NCBI GenBank assembly: GCA_947441115.1
Contig: CANESS010000009.1
Coordinates: 1-33,385 of the forward strand
DNA from: Saprospirales bacterium
GTDB taxonomy: Bacteria; Bacteroidota; Bacteroidia; Chitinophagales; JADJOU01
Length of the DNA: 33,385 nucleotides
Direction of reading: 5' to 3'
Below, one piece after another: positions 17,301-24,635 of the stretch. Numbering within the stretch: the stretch's first letter is position 1; every line of letters starts with the position of its first letter. Under the pieces are notes generated by a model that ran no database searches, had not been told where the DNA came from, and was given only the letters and a program-made list of their open reading frames with translations. Position numbers and translations under genes: made by a program.

Positions 17301-20300
17301 TTATGTCCGCAAATCCATTGCCCCCATATCCATCGCCTAGTTTGAGGAAGGAGTCGGGGTGCGGTATCTGCGAAAGTATCCGTTGACAACCGCTCGGTTC
17401 AGTTATCGTCACCGTATATTTGGTAGATAGATTGGTTACTTTTATCATCGGTGTCGTAGCTCCTGTACTCCATTGATAAGTTGCCGATGAATTTCCTGCA
17501 AGGATAATGGCCTTCAAGGTAGAAGTATCGCCTGCCAGACAATTTGATTTTACCTGAATATAGGCATCTAATATACTTGGATTGGGGTCAGAACGTAATG
17601 TTGTTGTATCATAGGTAATGCAGCCAGTAGAATCAGTTATGGCTACAATATAAGTGCCAGGGGTTAAATTTGTTCTAATAGAATCTCCCCAAACTAATTG
17701 ATCATCCCAAATGAATGTATATGGAGGTGTACCCGAAGTAGGGTCTATCTGAATACGGTTAAATCCGCAATAGGTTTGATAAACTCCCTTATCTATCGTT
17801 ATCGGATTTTCAAAAATGTTCGTTATGGCTATACTATCAAAACAACCTATAGAATCAAAAATCCAAAAACTATATGTCCCAGTCGGGGTCAAACTATCTC
17901 GTACTCGAGAGGTATCACCACCTATCCATTGTATATTGACTTGTCCATGACCAGTTAAGGGGAATATCGTCACCGTGGCTAAATTGGTTATACAGTTAGC
18001 ATCTTTTAATAGACTGAATTGGATAGGGTCTAGGTCTCGAGGAACATAAAATGTATCTTCAATTACACAGTTGATGCTATCTGTAATCCTCACCGTGTAG
18101 AATCCTGAATCAATGTTTATGAGATTTTGAATTGTATCTCCTGTACTCCATAGGTATCTAAAGGGGGCAGTACCTGTAGGTTGCAAATAGATAGCTCCTG
18201 AATTCGCAAAGCACAAGGTAGATAATATAGAGTCTCCACTTTTTAAAGACGTGTCGGGAAGGGAGTTTATCACAAAACTATCAGCTTTATTACATCCAAA
18301 AGTATCGGTCACCGTGACTTTATATGTCCCTGTGGGTAAATTGGTTCTATCCTTCGCGGTACTGGCATTTGACCATAGATAAGTATAGAAATTATTATAT
18401 CCTCCACTTGGGTTCAACACAATACTCCCCGAAGTTAATCCACATTGAGGATGAACAAGAGTTGGATTTAATTGGATATTAAACTGTATAGTGGTTAAAG
18501 TCGTGGTGTCTTTTAATTCACATCCATTATTATCTGTCACGGTGAGATAATAAGTGTTGGCATTTAATCCTGTTCTGTTCAATGTAGTAGCTCCACCATT
18601 CCATAAATAACTATGTGGGGCTGTACCTCCATTGGATGCGACTGATATACTTCCATTGATAGCGGTGCAAATTGGATGTTTAACTGTTTTATAAAGTATC
18701 AAAGTATCCATAATACGATTGACTACCTTGGTGTGAACCTTCGTACAACCAATTGAATCGGTCACCGTCACCGTATATGTCCCATTCGTTAACCCAGTTC
18801 GGAAAGAATCGGTCACAGAGCTTGCTCCGCTCCATGAGTAGGTATAAGGTTTGACTCCGTTCCTTGGGGTGACATAAATACTACCAATATTGGCAACACA
18901 GCGTGCATGGGTCACTGTATCCGTGACGATAAGTGCCGTATCAAAGGCTCTGGAACTAGCAACAGAACTACATCCATTTTGAGATATTTTCACGCCGTAG
19001 AGTCCGTTACTTGTCGCTAAATGGCTAGCAGAATTTGATCCTACATTTGTGCCATCTTTCTGCCATTGATAAGTATATGTTCCACTTGGATTGGTAATCA
19101 CTGCTTGCAAAGGAATATTGTTTCCACACCATATCGCAGAAAGTGGTTTTATTGTAGCGACAACTGGACTACCTGAAGACGTATCGTTTAGGTTTAGTGA
19201 GGTTTGCGCTTTAAAGCATGGGTTGGCGATGGATTTAATCTGAGCTTGGGTCGGTATCTTACAATTACTCTTCACGACAGCTGTCGTACTAAATTGAATA
19301 AAGCTCGGTGAAGTAATACTAAAAGCAGAATCTAGGGAAATTTGGTAGGATAATAGCTGACCATTCAATGTAGGACCTGATTGATACTGTATAGGAATTA
19401 GTTGACTAGGAAACGTGTCGGTAAATAAAATATCGGATACGGCTAAAGGGGAAATATTACTTACTACATAAGTGAAGATAATAGTATCACCAACTATGGG
19501 ATTGGGTTTATTGACCGACTTTGTTACCGTGATATCATGATTCTTTGGAAAGACCTTAACCCAATCCGAAATCTCCGATACACAATAAGCATTGCAAGAA
19601 TAGCCTGCTGTAATTGTATGACCTCTATCGGTGGCTACCTTAGTATAGTCTATCGTATATTTTAGTTTGAGTGTATCGCAAATGGCATTGGATATTGCGC
19701 CTGAGGGTATTTTGTATCGACCTGTAGCATTAAAGTCACTTCCCGAAGCAATCGTAAATCCATACGGTAGATTGACTTGCACGATAATAGAGTCAGAATT
19801 GACCCCTATGCTATTCTCTAAACAAACATAGTATTCTATTGTCTGGGTGGTATCGTTGCATGGTATCAAACTATGTGGATTAGAAGCTATGACTGCTCGT
19901 GTAGCCAATGAATCATAAATTTCAAAATTGTCGAAATAACAATAATGCTGAAGTATGTTAGGCTCTGCTGTGTCCAAGGCTACATCAGACATGATAATCA
20001 CATCCGTAAATGAATCTCCAGCTTTAGGCAATGCAATAGGGATAGAATAATAGGCCCAGGTATCAGAGGTAATATCCAAAGTACCTAGGGTGTCGCAGAA
20101 TTGCGCACACGTGCGAACCCCGCCAACTAATGGACGTATAGGATTAGGGGGTGGCTGTGGCAAGGTATCATCAGCCACTGCTATCATTTTAAAATTAGAA
20201 GCACACCCATTAAATACTTTGGCGAGAAATTTTAATTTGAGTCGCTTAGTAGTATCGTGATAAATAGGTTTTTTTAGTTTGAAATGAAAACCCTCTGTAT

Positions 20301-22179
20301 AGACACTCGCTCCTGATTCCGCATAAATACCCATAAATTGATTGCCTCCATTGATATGAGGGTGCACGCCATAGCTATTAAACTCACATCCTGTTCCTAC
20401 CACATTGCAATCCGCCCAATAATTATCAATGACATTTCTTCGACAAGTTACTGCACCTGTAGAATTCCAGAGGTCAGCTGTATTGTAGTCAAAAATAGGT
20501 TCATAGATAAGGAAGCCATGCCAGAGATTAGGATCATCGGATTCTTCAAATGTGCCATAACAAATATAATTACAGTCGTCATTCGGAATACAAGGAGGCA
20601 GTGGTGGATAGGGATAGCGTATGGTGATATAAGTGGCATTGCCCGGCTGTGCAGATGCATTACATTGAGGAAAATAGACGATTCTCACCTCTCCATATTT
20701 GAAGTGAGGCTTGGGGGTAAAGGTAAATCCAGTCGTATTAAAGGTCAATGTTCCTTGTGATGTATCTAGTAGCTCCATACGAGGAATAATGGAACTCGAA
20801 GGGATGTCATTCGTCAATATCTTTGTGCTAAAGGTGCGAGTGCAAGCTCGCACTGTATCCATGACAATAGTATCATGTCCACCAACGGCGATGCATGGTT
20901 CGGTGCAACTGCTATAGGTTTTATAAACATTGCCTTGACTTGCATTATTAGAGATGTTAGCTCCAAAAGCATAGACTCCACTGACTGCCTTTAATTTATA
21001 TCCTAAATCGCAGAGCGCATAAACCTCATCTTGGTGCGGGTGTCGCTTGATATAGGTTTGACCACTTTGCAAACAAGGTACCATGACATAGTAATTGTTT
21101 GGCTTGGCATAGTTGGTATTACAAGTACTTCCTGCACAAGAAAAATTACTCAGATTAATATTTGTATTCCAAGGAGTATCATTATATACATGAATATTAG
21201 AAGAGTCTCCAATAAATCGTACGTCATTAGGGCTACTGCATCCAGATGGAAGAGTCGTTGTATTGGTTATTTGCTTGGTGGAGCTAGAATAGGTAAATAG
21301 TTTAGAACTACTAGTATTTTTATACAAATAGTTATCATAACGAGCGTAGAGATTATTTCCCCCTCTCGCATTTCCATTTTGCAGAATATTGGAGGATAGC
21401 CCCAGCATATGCAGAGCTTGCTGAAGTGTATGCGTATAGAGATCATCTTGATTGCTCGGAATAGAACTCGTATCATTAAAATTAGTGTACCACGTTTTGT
21501 TTTTAAAATTGACTATCAATAGACCATGTGTATAATTATAAAAGGAACTATGGAGTTGATTATCCATACCCATGAGATTGGTATAGGCTGATTTTCCATT
21601 TTTAATACTCGTATAGATAATATTGTCCATCCAAGCATTTTTTAGATTGTATTTAATAGGTTCAAATGAAGTTCCTACAATGTTCACTCCACTAGGAAGG
21701 GATATACCAGAATTTTTAACTGTAATGGACGTATCCGAAGCGACCATGAGATTGATGTAAGGCGCACTGCTACCACTTTGATTTTCTATTAATCGACTGA
21801 TATCTCTATATACTTCACAAATGACATCTCTATGTGCAGCAAGAGAAAAGCCAGTCCCTGAAACAGGTTCTTGCACAAAATGGAGCTTAAACATACCTGA
21901 GGTACAGGAATCTTTAATAGGAAATGGCATAGCGAATGAAACTGTTGACCCGCCTGAACTACCGCCAGAAGTAACTGATGGATTGGTTTTTATGGCTATC
22001 TCATTGGGGTGGTATAGATTGCCGAATCTGTCTTTCAATGCCACGTCACCTGATAATTGTTTAAAATTAGTGCGACTTGGTATTTGTTTATTAATCATTT
22101 CCTTTTGGGCACATAAATTATTAAACACAACTATCAAGGCTATACATACCAATAGTCTTAGGGTAAGAGATTTTTTCAT
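14389..22179 (-). CDS. 2596-residue T9SS type A giant: degenerate zincin, DUF11, SprB repeats and beta-helix
   Basis: A secreted mosaic protein with signal peptide MKKSLTLRLLVCIALIVVFNN. Residues about 90-390 resemble a zincin metalloprotease domain, with DDLYTHTLQQALHMLGL where DLYS..LHEI.HALGF is expected. The HExxH position reads QQALH (253-257), and the domain ends with the family-like DEVYALCDLGYK. Next come a cadherin-like segment (about 435-515), a Cys-rich region with a possible carbohydrate-binding fold (about 537-760), a DUF11-type domain near 880-990 (KSVNKPNPIVGDTI) and an Ig-like module. Six or seven SprB-type repeats lie at about 1080-1600 (GTYTVTVTDSIGC and relatives). A right-handed parallel beta-helix occupies about 1610-2180 (NLFEDNLIGLHVFG, IFENMNNGILAYG). 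A helical charged segment spans about 2290-2450, and the Por tail the last 75 residues (SLFPNPTSDKTNI, VTDVLGRELYRE). It is the first gene of the operon. The function is probably surface adhesion; the zincin is likely inactive. Confidence 0.9.
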   Translation of the reverse strand: MKKSLTLRLLVCIALIVVFNNLCAQKEMINKQIPSRTNFKQLSGDVALKDRFGNLYHPNEIAIKTNPSVTSGGSSGGSTVSFAMPFPIKDSCTSGMFKLHFVQEPVSGTGFSLAAHRDVICEVYRDISRLIENQSGSSAPYINLMVASDTSITVKNSGISLPSGVNIVGTSFEPIKYNLKNAWMDNIIYTSIKNGKSAYTNLMGMDNQLHSSFYNYTHGLLIVNFKNKTWYTNFNDTSSIPSNQDDLYTHTLQQALHMLGLSSNILQNGNARGGNNLYARYDNYLYKNTSSSKLFTYSSSTKQITNTTTLPSGCSSPNDVRFIGDSSNIHVYNDTPWNTNINLSNFSCAGSTCNTNYAKPNNYYVMVPCLQSGQTYIKRHPHQDEVYALCDLGYKLKAVSGVYAFGANISNNASQGNVYKTYSSCTEPCIAVGGHDTIVMDTVRACTRTFSTKILTNDIPSSSIIPRMELLDTSQGTLTFNTTGFTFTPKPHFKYGEVRIVYFPQCNASAQPGNATYITIRYPYPPLPPCIPNDDCNYICYGTFEESDDPNLWHGFLIYEPIFDYNTADLWNSTGAVTCRRNVIDNYWADCNVVGTGCEFNSYGVHPHINGGNQFMGIYAESGASVYTEGFHFKLKKPIYHDTTKRLKLKFLAKVFNGCASNFKMIAVADDTLPQPPPNPIRPLVGGVRTCAQFCDTLGTLDITSDTWAYYSIPIALPKAGDSFTDVIIMSDVALDTAEPNILQHYCYFDNFEIYDSLATRAVIASNPHSLIPCNDTTQTIEYYVCLENSIGVNSDSIIVQVNLPYGFTIASGSDFNATGRYKIPSGAISNAICDTLKLKYTIDYTKVATDRGHTITAGYSCNAYCVSEISDWVKVFPKNHDITVTKSVNKPNPIVGDTIIFTYVVSNISPLAVSDILFTDTFPSQLIPIQYQSGPTLNGQLLSYQISLDSAFSITSPSFIQFSTTAVVKSNCKIPTQAQIKSIANPCFKAQTSLNLNDTSSGSPVVATIKPLSAIWCGNNIPLQAVITNPSGTYTYQWQKDGTNVGSNSASHLATSNGLYGVKISQNGCSSVASSRAFDTALIVTDTVTHARCVANIGSIYVTPRNGVKPYTYSWSGASSVTDSFRTGLTNGTYTVTVTDSIGCTKVHTKVVNRIMDTLILYKTVKHPICTAINGSISVASNGGTAPHSYLWNGGATTLNRTGLNANTYYLTVTDNNGCELKDTTTLTTIQFNIQLNPTLVHPQCGLTSGSIVLNPSGGYNNFYTYLWSNASTAKDRTNLPTGTYKVTVTDTFGCNKADSFVINSLPDTSLKSGDSILSTLCFANSGAIYLQPTGTAPFRYLWSTGDTIQNLINIDSGFYTVRITDSINCVIEDTFYVPRDLDPIQFSLLKDANCITNLATVTIFPLTGHGQVNIQWIGGDTSRVRDSLTPTGTYSFWIFDSIGCFDSIAITNIFENPITIDKGVYQTYCGFNRIQIDPTSGTPPYTFIWDDQLVWGDSIRTNLTPGTYIVAITDSTGCITYDTTTLRSDPNPSILDAYIQVKSNCLAGDTSTLKAIILAGNSSATYQWSTGATTPMIKVTNLSTKYTVTITEPSGCQRILSQIPHPDSFLKLGDGYGGNGFADINSAISTGRLSSTNLSKQSIKIKGTFTINSNTDFRYCNIVLDEGARIDVPSDCNGNSVDNLTMLNNLIYTCGTKLAHGITIRECSNNGNVFGFNLNFTNNEIRDCYKGLEIRRSMIPTITNNLFEDNLIGLHVFGDDINVCTPFPKSIILPTYLSIHGNKFRGSGTTQTTGKVKIPYNGIVLNQYTKFRPTVSTSTAYGVPLAGIIVENTRTLQLGHGNAASNIFENMNNGILAYGSELYVYNTLFRDMLYKASTPIREYAVYAEGNRFTQKGSLIFGGYSSNALPHISNVLNGIYTTEHQNTNVSGVYFSGVTYGVVTEVNHSYILNKTLTVKNCKFEGSTKPAYVGVDIIDNSLDRFSAVVEQNTFSNVITHSVRALKNTLSFDQSSLYVENNIIKGDAHRGIYLLNYPTASKNQLVRVQGNNCRFTTNAMRYGIHYYNCGNIIDKENTVKGFSPTYGFSAFGTPSLPIGQYYENTTGSFSCNLLDSVFNGVRFFGNCDASTWSKNNIRNHRLGLRLDTLSTLKDHYWAGNTFSGTCFREAQSNQARPTTFYYSNFSSQYLPNPRFPNATTNQWWFFLTNPNGVETNNCSPFASTGGWVSVPIGNKGDIIVKDGGGGFRPIGKNTEPVFGIEMTTTDTAILINNMVFGDFEPELTWQYRKDLYDKIKPYEFELRDTSIFRDYLAQMEDGSINEFTQINVIDRNAYHAAQAYATQVIQLKTAIDSAWEELYSLDSAYKKAIDSISLASIKQARTQLRSWIWTQDTLFRNLLAHADTAYQSEIQQIQIISDSIIPECISDSLRNVFLAIYYQTYGQGQTVLNNVQIQTYTSLANRCPFEQLDGVYRSRGILWSRGDTTIYNDSILCAPLGITLKALKPIKYEPVSQKRQLSFSLFPNPTSDKTNIHLSYIPDLDLTFIVTDVLGRELYRESKYMNTNRHVINTNTWIEGIYMLRIVDEKEIVFKSHIQVIK

Positions 22180-22220
22180 ACTTTATTGATTTAGTTTTCA
22201 GGTCAACAATAAAATATAAA

Positions 22221-22371
22221 GGGTGTGAACCAGCTGCACTGCCACTAAAATACCTTAAAGGGTCTGAAACCTCGCATAACACTTAATAGCAAGCAGAGGA
22301 CACACCCAGAAGGTGTGGTCTTACTTGCAGTTACCAGTTACGCTTATTTTAATTTCAGACTTATAAGGTAT
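22221..22371 (-). promoter_or_regulatory. Candidate structured leader RNA of the giant T9SS gene
   Basis: Nested complementary segments suggest a folded RNA. The outer arms are 22250-22269 and 22353-22371 (ATACCTTA and GTCTGAAA pair with TAAGGTAT and TTTCAGAC). Inside are GCATAAC at 22274-22280 with GTTACGC at 22337-22343, then GCAAG (22289-22293) with CTTGC (22324-22328), then the apical hairpin CACACC/GGTGTG (22301-22306 with 22312-22317). The second helix has one mismatch on the plus strand but a G-U pair on the minus strand, so the minus-strand transcript, which reads into the giant gene, folds better. A downstream copy of the apical arm (GGGTGTG at 22221-22227) could compete for 22301-22307, as in switching leaders. 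I match it to no known riboswitch. It could also be a free-standing ncRNA or a small palindromic element. Confidence 0.4.
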
Positions 22372-22475
22372 AGTTACGACTTAGTTGAACCGCTTTATAT
22401 TTTTATTCTGTTAATTCATTTTTTAAGTTTAAATTAATAACAAACTGTCAGCTTCTAATAGCGAACATTTATAAA

Positions 22476-22483
22476 CAAAGATA
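22476..22483 (-). promoter_or_regulatory. Possible -7 box of the giant T9SS operon
   Basis: TATCTTTG on the minus strand is the only TAnnTTTG match in this gap. It would give a leader of about 290 nt that includes the structured element. No -33 element is seen at proper spacing. Confidence 0.3.
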
Positions 22484-22550
22484 ATTCATTTTGCAAATAA
22501 AGGTTAAAAGAAAATTTGGTAATAGTTAGCTGCTTTTTTGAAAATGAATG

Positions 22551-22631
22551 CCTTAGCCCCGATAGAAGCGGTAGCCCACAGCGACGAAGGAGCGAGGACT
22601 ACAAGCGGATAGCGGGATGAAGCTCCTAAAA
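22551..22631 (-). repeat. Terminator-like intergenic hairpin of a dispersed Bacteroidota type
   Basis: The plus strand reads AGCCCCGATAGAAGCGG, a variable middle, then AGCGGATAGCGGG and AGCTCCTAAAAAA. AGCCCCG pairs with CGGG..GCT and GTAGCCC with GGACTAC, flanking a purine-rich internal loop with GATAG on both sides. From memory, the same conserved ends around a variable hairpin recur between genes in many Bacteroidota genomes. It sits directly after the stop of the GNAT gene, so it may serve as its 3' end. It is GC-rich in an AT-rich setting. Confidence 0.6.
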
Positions 22632-22633
22632 AA

Positions 22634-23122
22634 TTATAAGGCTCTTTCCCACTTCATAATAAAATCATTCATAAAATATCCCTGACCGATATCAAAATCG
22701 TCTACATGATCTATTTTAAAGCCCAGCTTGAAATAAAAATTTATGGATTTATAATTACTGCGATTTACGGTTAAAGTAAATGACTGAACCGATGGATATA
22801 AACTGCATAGTTGACTAAAAACTTTCGCACCATAGCCCCGACCTTGTATGTCTTGGTCTATATAAAATTTATGAATAAACATATTTTCTTCTCCACTAAC
22901 TGATAGAAATCCAACGGGCTTCTCAGCCAATACTAAAAGATAGAACTGATGCTTCTTTATGATCATCTGCTCCGTAATGCCCTCAGTCGAATAGATTTTC
23001 GCAAGCATATAATCTACTTGTTCTTGACCCACTATAGGTACATAGTGATGATTCCATATTTTCAATGCTAGAGAATATATTATCGGAATATCCTGTATAT
23101 TAGCTTTTATTAGTTCTATCAT
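22634..23122 (-). CDS. GNAT-family N-acetyltransferase
   Basis: A 162-aa protein of the usual GNAT length that transfers an acetyl group from acetyl-CoA to an amine. The acetyl-CoA loop (motif A) is visible as IHKFYIDQDIQGRGYGAKVF near residues 83-102, with the Q-G-R-G-Y-G pattern that holds the pyrophosphate of CoA. It is followed by the motif B-like VNRSNYKSINFYFKLGFK (about 119-136), where the Asn and the Y-x-K-x-G-F pattern are typical. The N-terminus (IELIKANIQDIPIIYSLA) fits the first strand and helix. The substrate cannot be predicted; small molecules or a protein N-terminus are possible. It has its own -7 box and stands apart from comF by 47 bp. Confidence 0.88.
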   Translation of the reverse strand: MIELIKANIQDIPIIYSLALKIWNHHYVPIVGQEQVDYMLAKIYSTEGITEQMIIKKHQFYLLVLAEKPVGFLSVSGEENMFIHKFYIDQDIQGRGYGAKVFSQLCSLYPSVQSFTLTVNRSNYKSINFYFKLGFKIDHVDDFDIGQGYFMNDFIMKWERAL

Positions 23123-23153
23123 TTTATAAAATCAATTGGGTTATAATTAGGAA

Positions 23154-23161
23154 CAAAGTTA
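23154..23161 (-). promoter_or_regulatory. -7 box of the GNAT gene promoter
   Basis: TAACTTTG on the minus strand matches TAnnTTTG and ends 31 nt before the ATG at 23122. Confidence 0.45.
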
Positions 23162-23169
23162 TAGATCGA

Positions 23170-23835
23170 TTACAATTCGAAAGAAGAGGCTAAGGTGTAT
23201 GCACTCAAACTAGCACAGCCACTATCTAGCAAACAATGGCCTGCTGAAATCAATGTGGCACCCGTGGTCACTACATCATCTACTAGAAGCACATGCTTGC
23301 CTTGTATTTTTTCTTTATTTTCTATCATAAATGCCTGATCTAGATTCTGAAATCTATTTTCTCTATTTAGCTTGGTCTGAGAGGCGGTTTGCTTACTGCG
23401 TTTCAAAATATCTATCGCAGATGGTATCTCTAATATTTCACTCATTCCTTCTGCAAAAAATGCCGTTTGATTATATCCACGCAACTGCAATTTAGTTTTA
23501 TGAAGTGGTATCGGGATGATCAGATCGACCTCTCTTTTAAAACTTTCTTCGTTTCCTGCTATTGCTAGCCGACCTATTTCTTTGGCCAGATGCGTATTCC
23601 CATTGTACTTTATCTCCCATAAAATCTGCTGTACCATTTGATTTTCATTATAAAAAAGAAATGATCCTGCTGCACCCAACGGGATAAATGTCCTCAACTT
23701 ATCTAAGACTATATTGCTCTTAGAAAAATTGAAGTAAGTACGAGGCAGCAATCCGTGACATTCTATGCAGAAAACATGATCTGAACTTAAAATGCGCTTG
23801 TGACAGTAAGAACAGGTATTTAGAAAAAAGTCCAT
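23170..23835 (-). CDS. comF: ComF-family phosphoribosyltransferase-like protein
   Basis: A 221-aa protein related to ComF/GntX, needed for DNA uptake in naturally competent bacteria; its biochemical role is not settled. The start was set at the ATG at 23835 (MDFFLNTCSYC) rather than the track's 23883, because the longer version would overlap the upstream gene by 47 bp and only this one begins at the zinc finger. The N-terminal Cys pairs CSYC and CIEC (about residues 8-28) form the usual zinc ribbon. The PRPP-binding loop is present near the C-terminus as VLLVDDVVTTGATL, and the conserved IPIPLHKTKLQLRGYNQ is in the middle. It follows the VanZ-like gene after one base (TAATATG), so translation is probably coupled. 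Competence is plausible but unproven for this organism. Confidence 0.9.
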   Translation of the reverse strand: MDFFLNTCSYCHKRILSSDHVFCIECHGLLPRTYFNFSKSNIVLDKLRTFIPLGAAGSFLFYNENQMVQQILWEIKYNGNTHLAKEIGRLAIAGNEESFKREVDLIIPIPLHKTKLQLRGYNQTAFFAEGMSEILEIPSAIDILKRSKQTASQTKLNRENRFQNLDQAFMIENKEKIQGKHVLLVDDVVTTGATLISAGHCLLDSGCASLSAYTLASSFEL

Positions 23836-23836
23836 A

Positions 23837-24247
23837 TTATTTTTTTCGAATGATATAGACGAAAACAAAAAAACTACAAGCACCTATAGTATTACTTACA
23901 GCATCTTCCCATGAAAAAAATCTGCGGATAGGCAGTATTTTCTGAAGCACTTCCATCGCTAATCCATAGAGACCCAAAACCAATGGTAAAATAAATATAC
24001 GCCATGAAATACTAGACACTGTATCTAAATGACTATAAAACCCAGCGGCTAGAGCGTATGCCATACTGCCATACATAAGAAAATGGACAATTAAATCTGT
24101 CCTAGTATATCCAATCTTCGGAAAAGTTTCTAACGGTAACAGTGACAAAATAGCTACCAACATCAACAATGCAGAGAGTAACCACCATTGGTCTCTAATA
24201 AAAGTAGGGAATAAATGGTTCTTAACCCACGATAGCTGCGTAATCAT
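23837..24247 (-). CDS. VanZ-like small membrane protein
   Basis: A 136-aa protein with four likely membrane segments (about 23-40, 54-70, 85-103 and 117-132). The pattern [17 protein letters not shown], then [31 protein letters not shown], matches the VanZ-like family: conserved His after D, E in the third helix, then R..D..N..G. VanZ gives low-level teicoplanin resistance in enterococci, but most family members have no known role, and resistance should not be assumed. The ATG at 24247 is preferred over a GTG at 24253; either overlaps the end of gcvH (26 bp with the ATG). The adjacency gcvH-vanZ-like-comF suggests one transcript. Confidence 0.82.
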   Translation of the reverse strand: MITQLSWVKNHLFPTFIRDQWWLLSALLMLVAILSLLPLETFPKIGYTRTDLIVHFLMYGSMAYALAAGFYSHLDTVSSISWRIFILPLVLGLYGLAMEVLQKILPIRRFFSWEDAVSNTIGACSFFVFVYIIRKK

Positions 24248-24599
24248 CCGCACTAAGAAGGCCTGCTATTTCACTTTCATTTGCCAGTTCGATCTCTACC
24301 ATCCAGCCTGCGCCATAAGGATCAGTGTTGACTAATTGAGGGTCAGACTCTAATGAATCATTCATGCCCAGTATAGTACCAGTAACAGGCATATAGAGAT
24401 CAGAAACCGTTTTCACAGCTTCAATCGTTCCGAAAATCTCATTTTGAACTACTTTTTTACCCTGGCTACTAATATCGAGATATACGATATCACCCAATTC
24501 TTTTTGTGCGAAATCTGTAATTCCAATTTTAGCTTTATTACCTTCTACAAGTATCCATTCGTGCTCTTTGGTATATTTTAGATTAGCTGGGAAATTCAT
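24222..24599 (-). CDS. gcvH: Glycine cleavage system H protein
   Basis: A 125-aa protein of typical family length. It carries the lipoyl arm that shuttles the aminomethyl group between the P, T and L proteins of the glycine cleavage system, yielding CO2, NH3 and methylene-tetrahydrofolate. The lipoylation site is K63 in [18 protein letters not shown], with the conserved E-x-V-K-x-V pattern. The N-terminal YTKEHEWI and [17 protein letters not shown] are also signature stretches. It lies 33 bp downstream of glyA, whose enzyme works on the same glycine/serine/one-carbon pool. A -7 box overlaps the end of glyA, so gcvH may be transcribed both from glyA and on its own. The genes for the P, T and L proteins are not in the window. 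Confidence 0.97.
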   Translation of the reverse strand: MNFPANLKYTKEHEWILVEGNKAKIGITDFAQKELGDIVYLDISSQGKKVVQNEIFGTIEAVKTVSDLYMPVTGTILGMNDSLESDPQLVNTDPYGAGWMVEIELANESEIAGLLSADDYAAIVG

Positions 24600-24627
24600 T
24601 TATACTTTATTTTTAGAAATTAAGAAG

Positions 24628-24635
24628 CAAATTTA
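24628..24635 (-). promoter_or_regulatory. Possible internal -7 box for gcvH
   Basis: TAAATTTG followed by C on the minus strand overlaps the glyA stop codon and ends 28 nt before the gcvH start. It fits the consensus seen at neighbouring genes, but no -33 element is visible. Confidence 0.4.

Larger units (their letters stand above)
22180..22633 (-). other. 454-bp leader/intergenic region upstream of the giant T9SS gene
   Basis: This gap lies between the stop of the GNAT gene and the start of the giant gene, both on the minus strand. It holds a possible structured leader (22221-22371), one -7 promoter box (22476-22483) and a terminator-like dispersed hairpin (22551-22631), each listed separately. 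No credible ORF was seen. A 22-codon plus-strand ORF through the hairpin is judged accidental. Confidence 0.7.

Noticed and set aside
20338-20760. 140-aa plus-strand ORF inside the giant gene
   Set aside because: Antisense shadow of the strongly supported 2596-aa coding frame, with no domain or signal visible.
21821-22189. 122-aa plus-strand ORF over the start of the giant gene
   Set aside because: Antisense to the signal peptide and zincin-like region; composition is typical of a shadow frame.
22221-22300. Cobalamin riboswitch on the plus strand
   Set aside because: GGTGTGAACC and GGTCTGAAACCTCGC vaguely resemble cobalamin-switch segments, but spacing and the rest of the consensus fail and no plus-strand gene follows.
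22290-22330. SRP (4.5S-type) RNA apical hairpin
   Set aside because: The CACACC/GGTGTG hairpin has a CAGAA loop and lacks the conserved GGAA tetraloop with its asymmetric purine-rich internal loop.
22544-22612. 22-codon plus-strand ORF through the intergenic hairpin
   Set aside because: It is a by-product of the structured repeat, with no start signal or conservation evidence.
23837-24247. Glycopeptide resistance gene
   Set aside because: The protein is VanZ-like only; most family members have no link to resistance and no other van genes are present.
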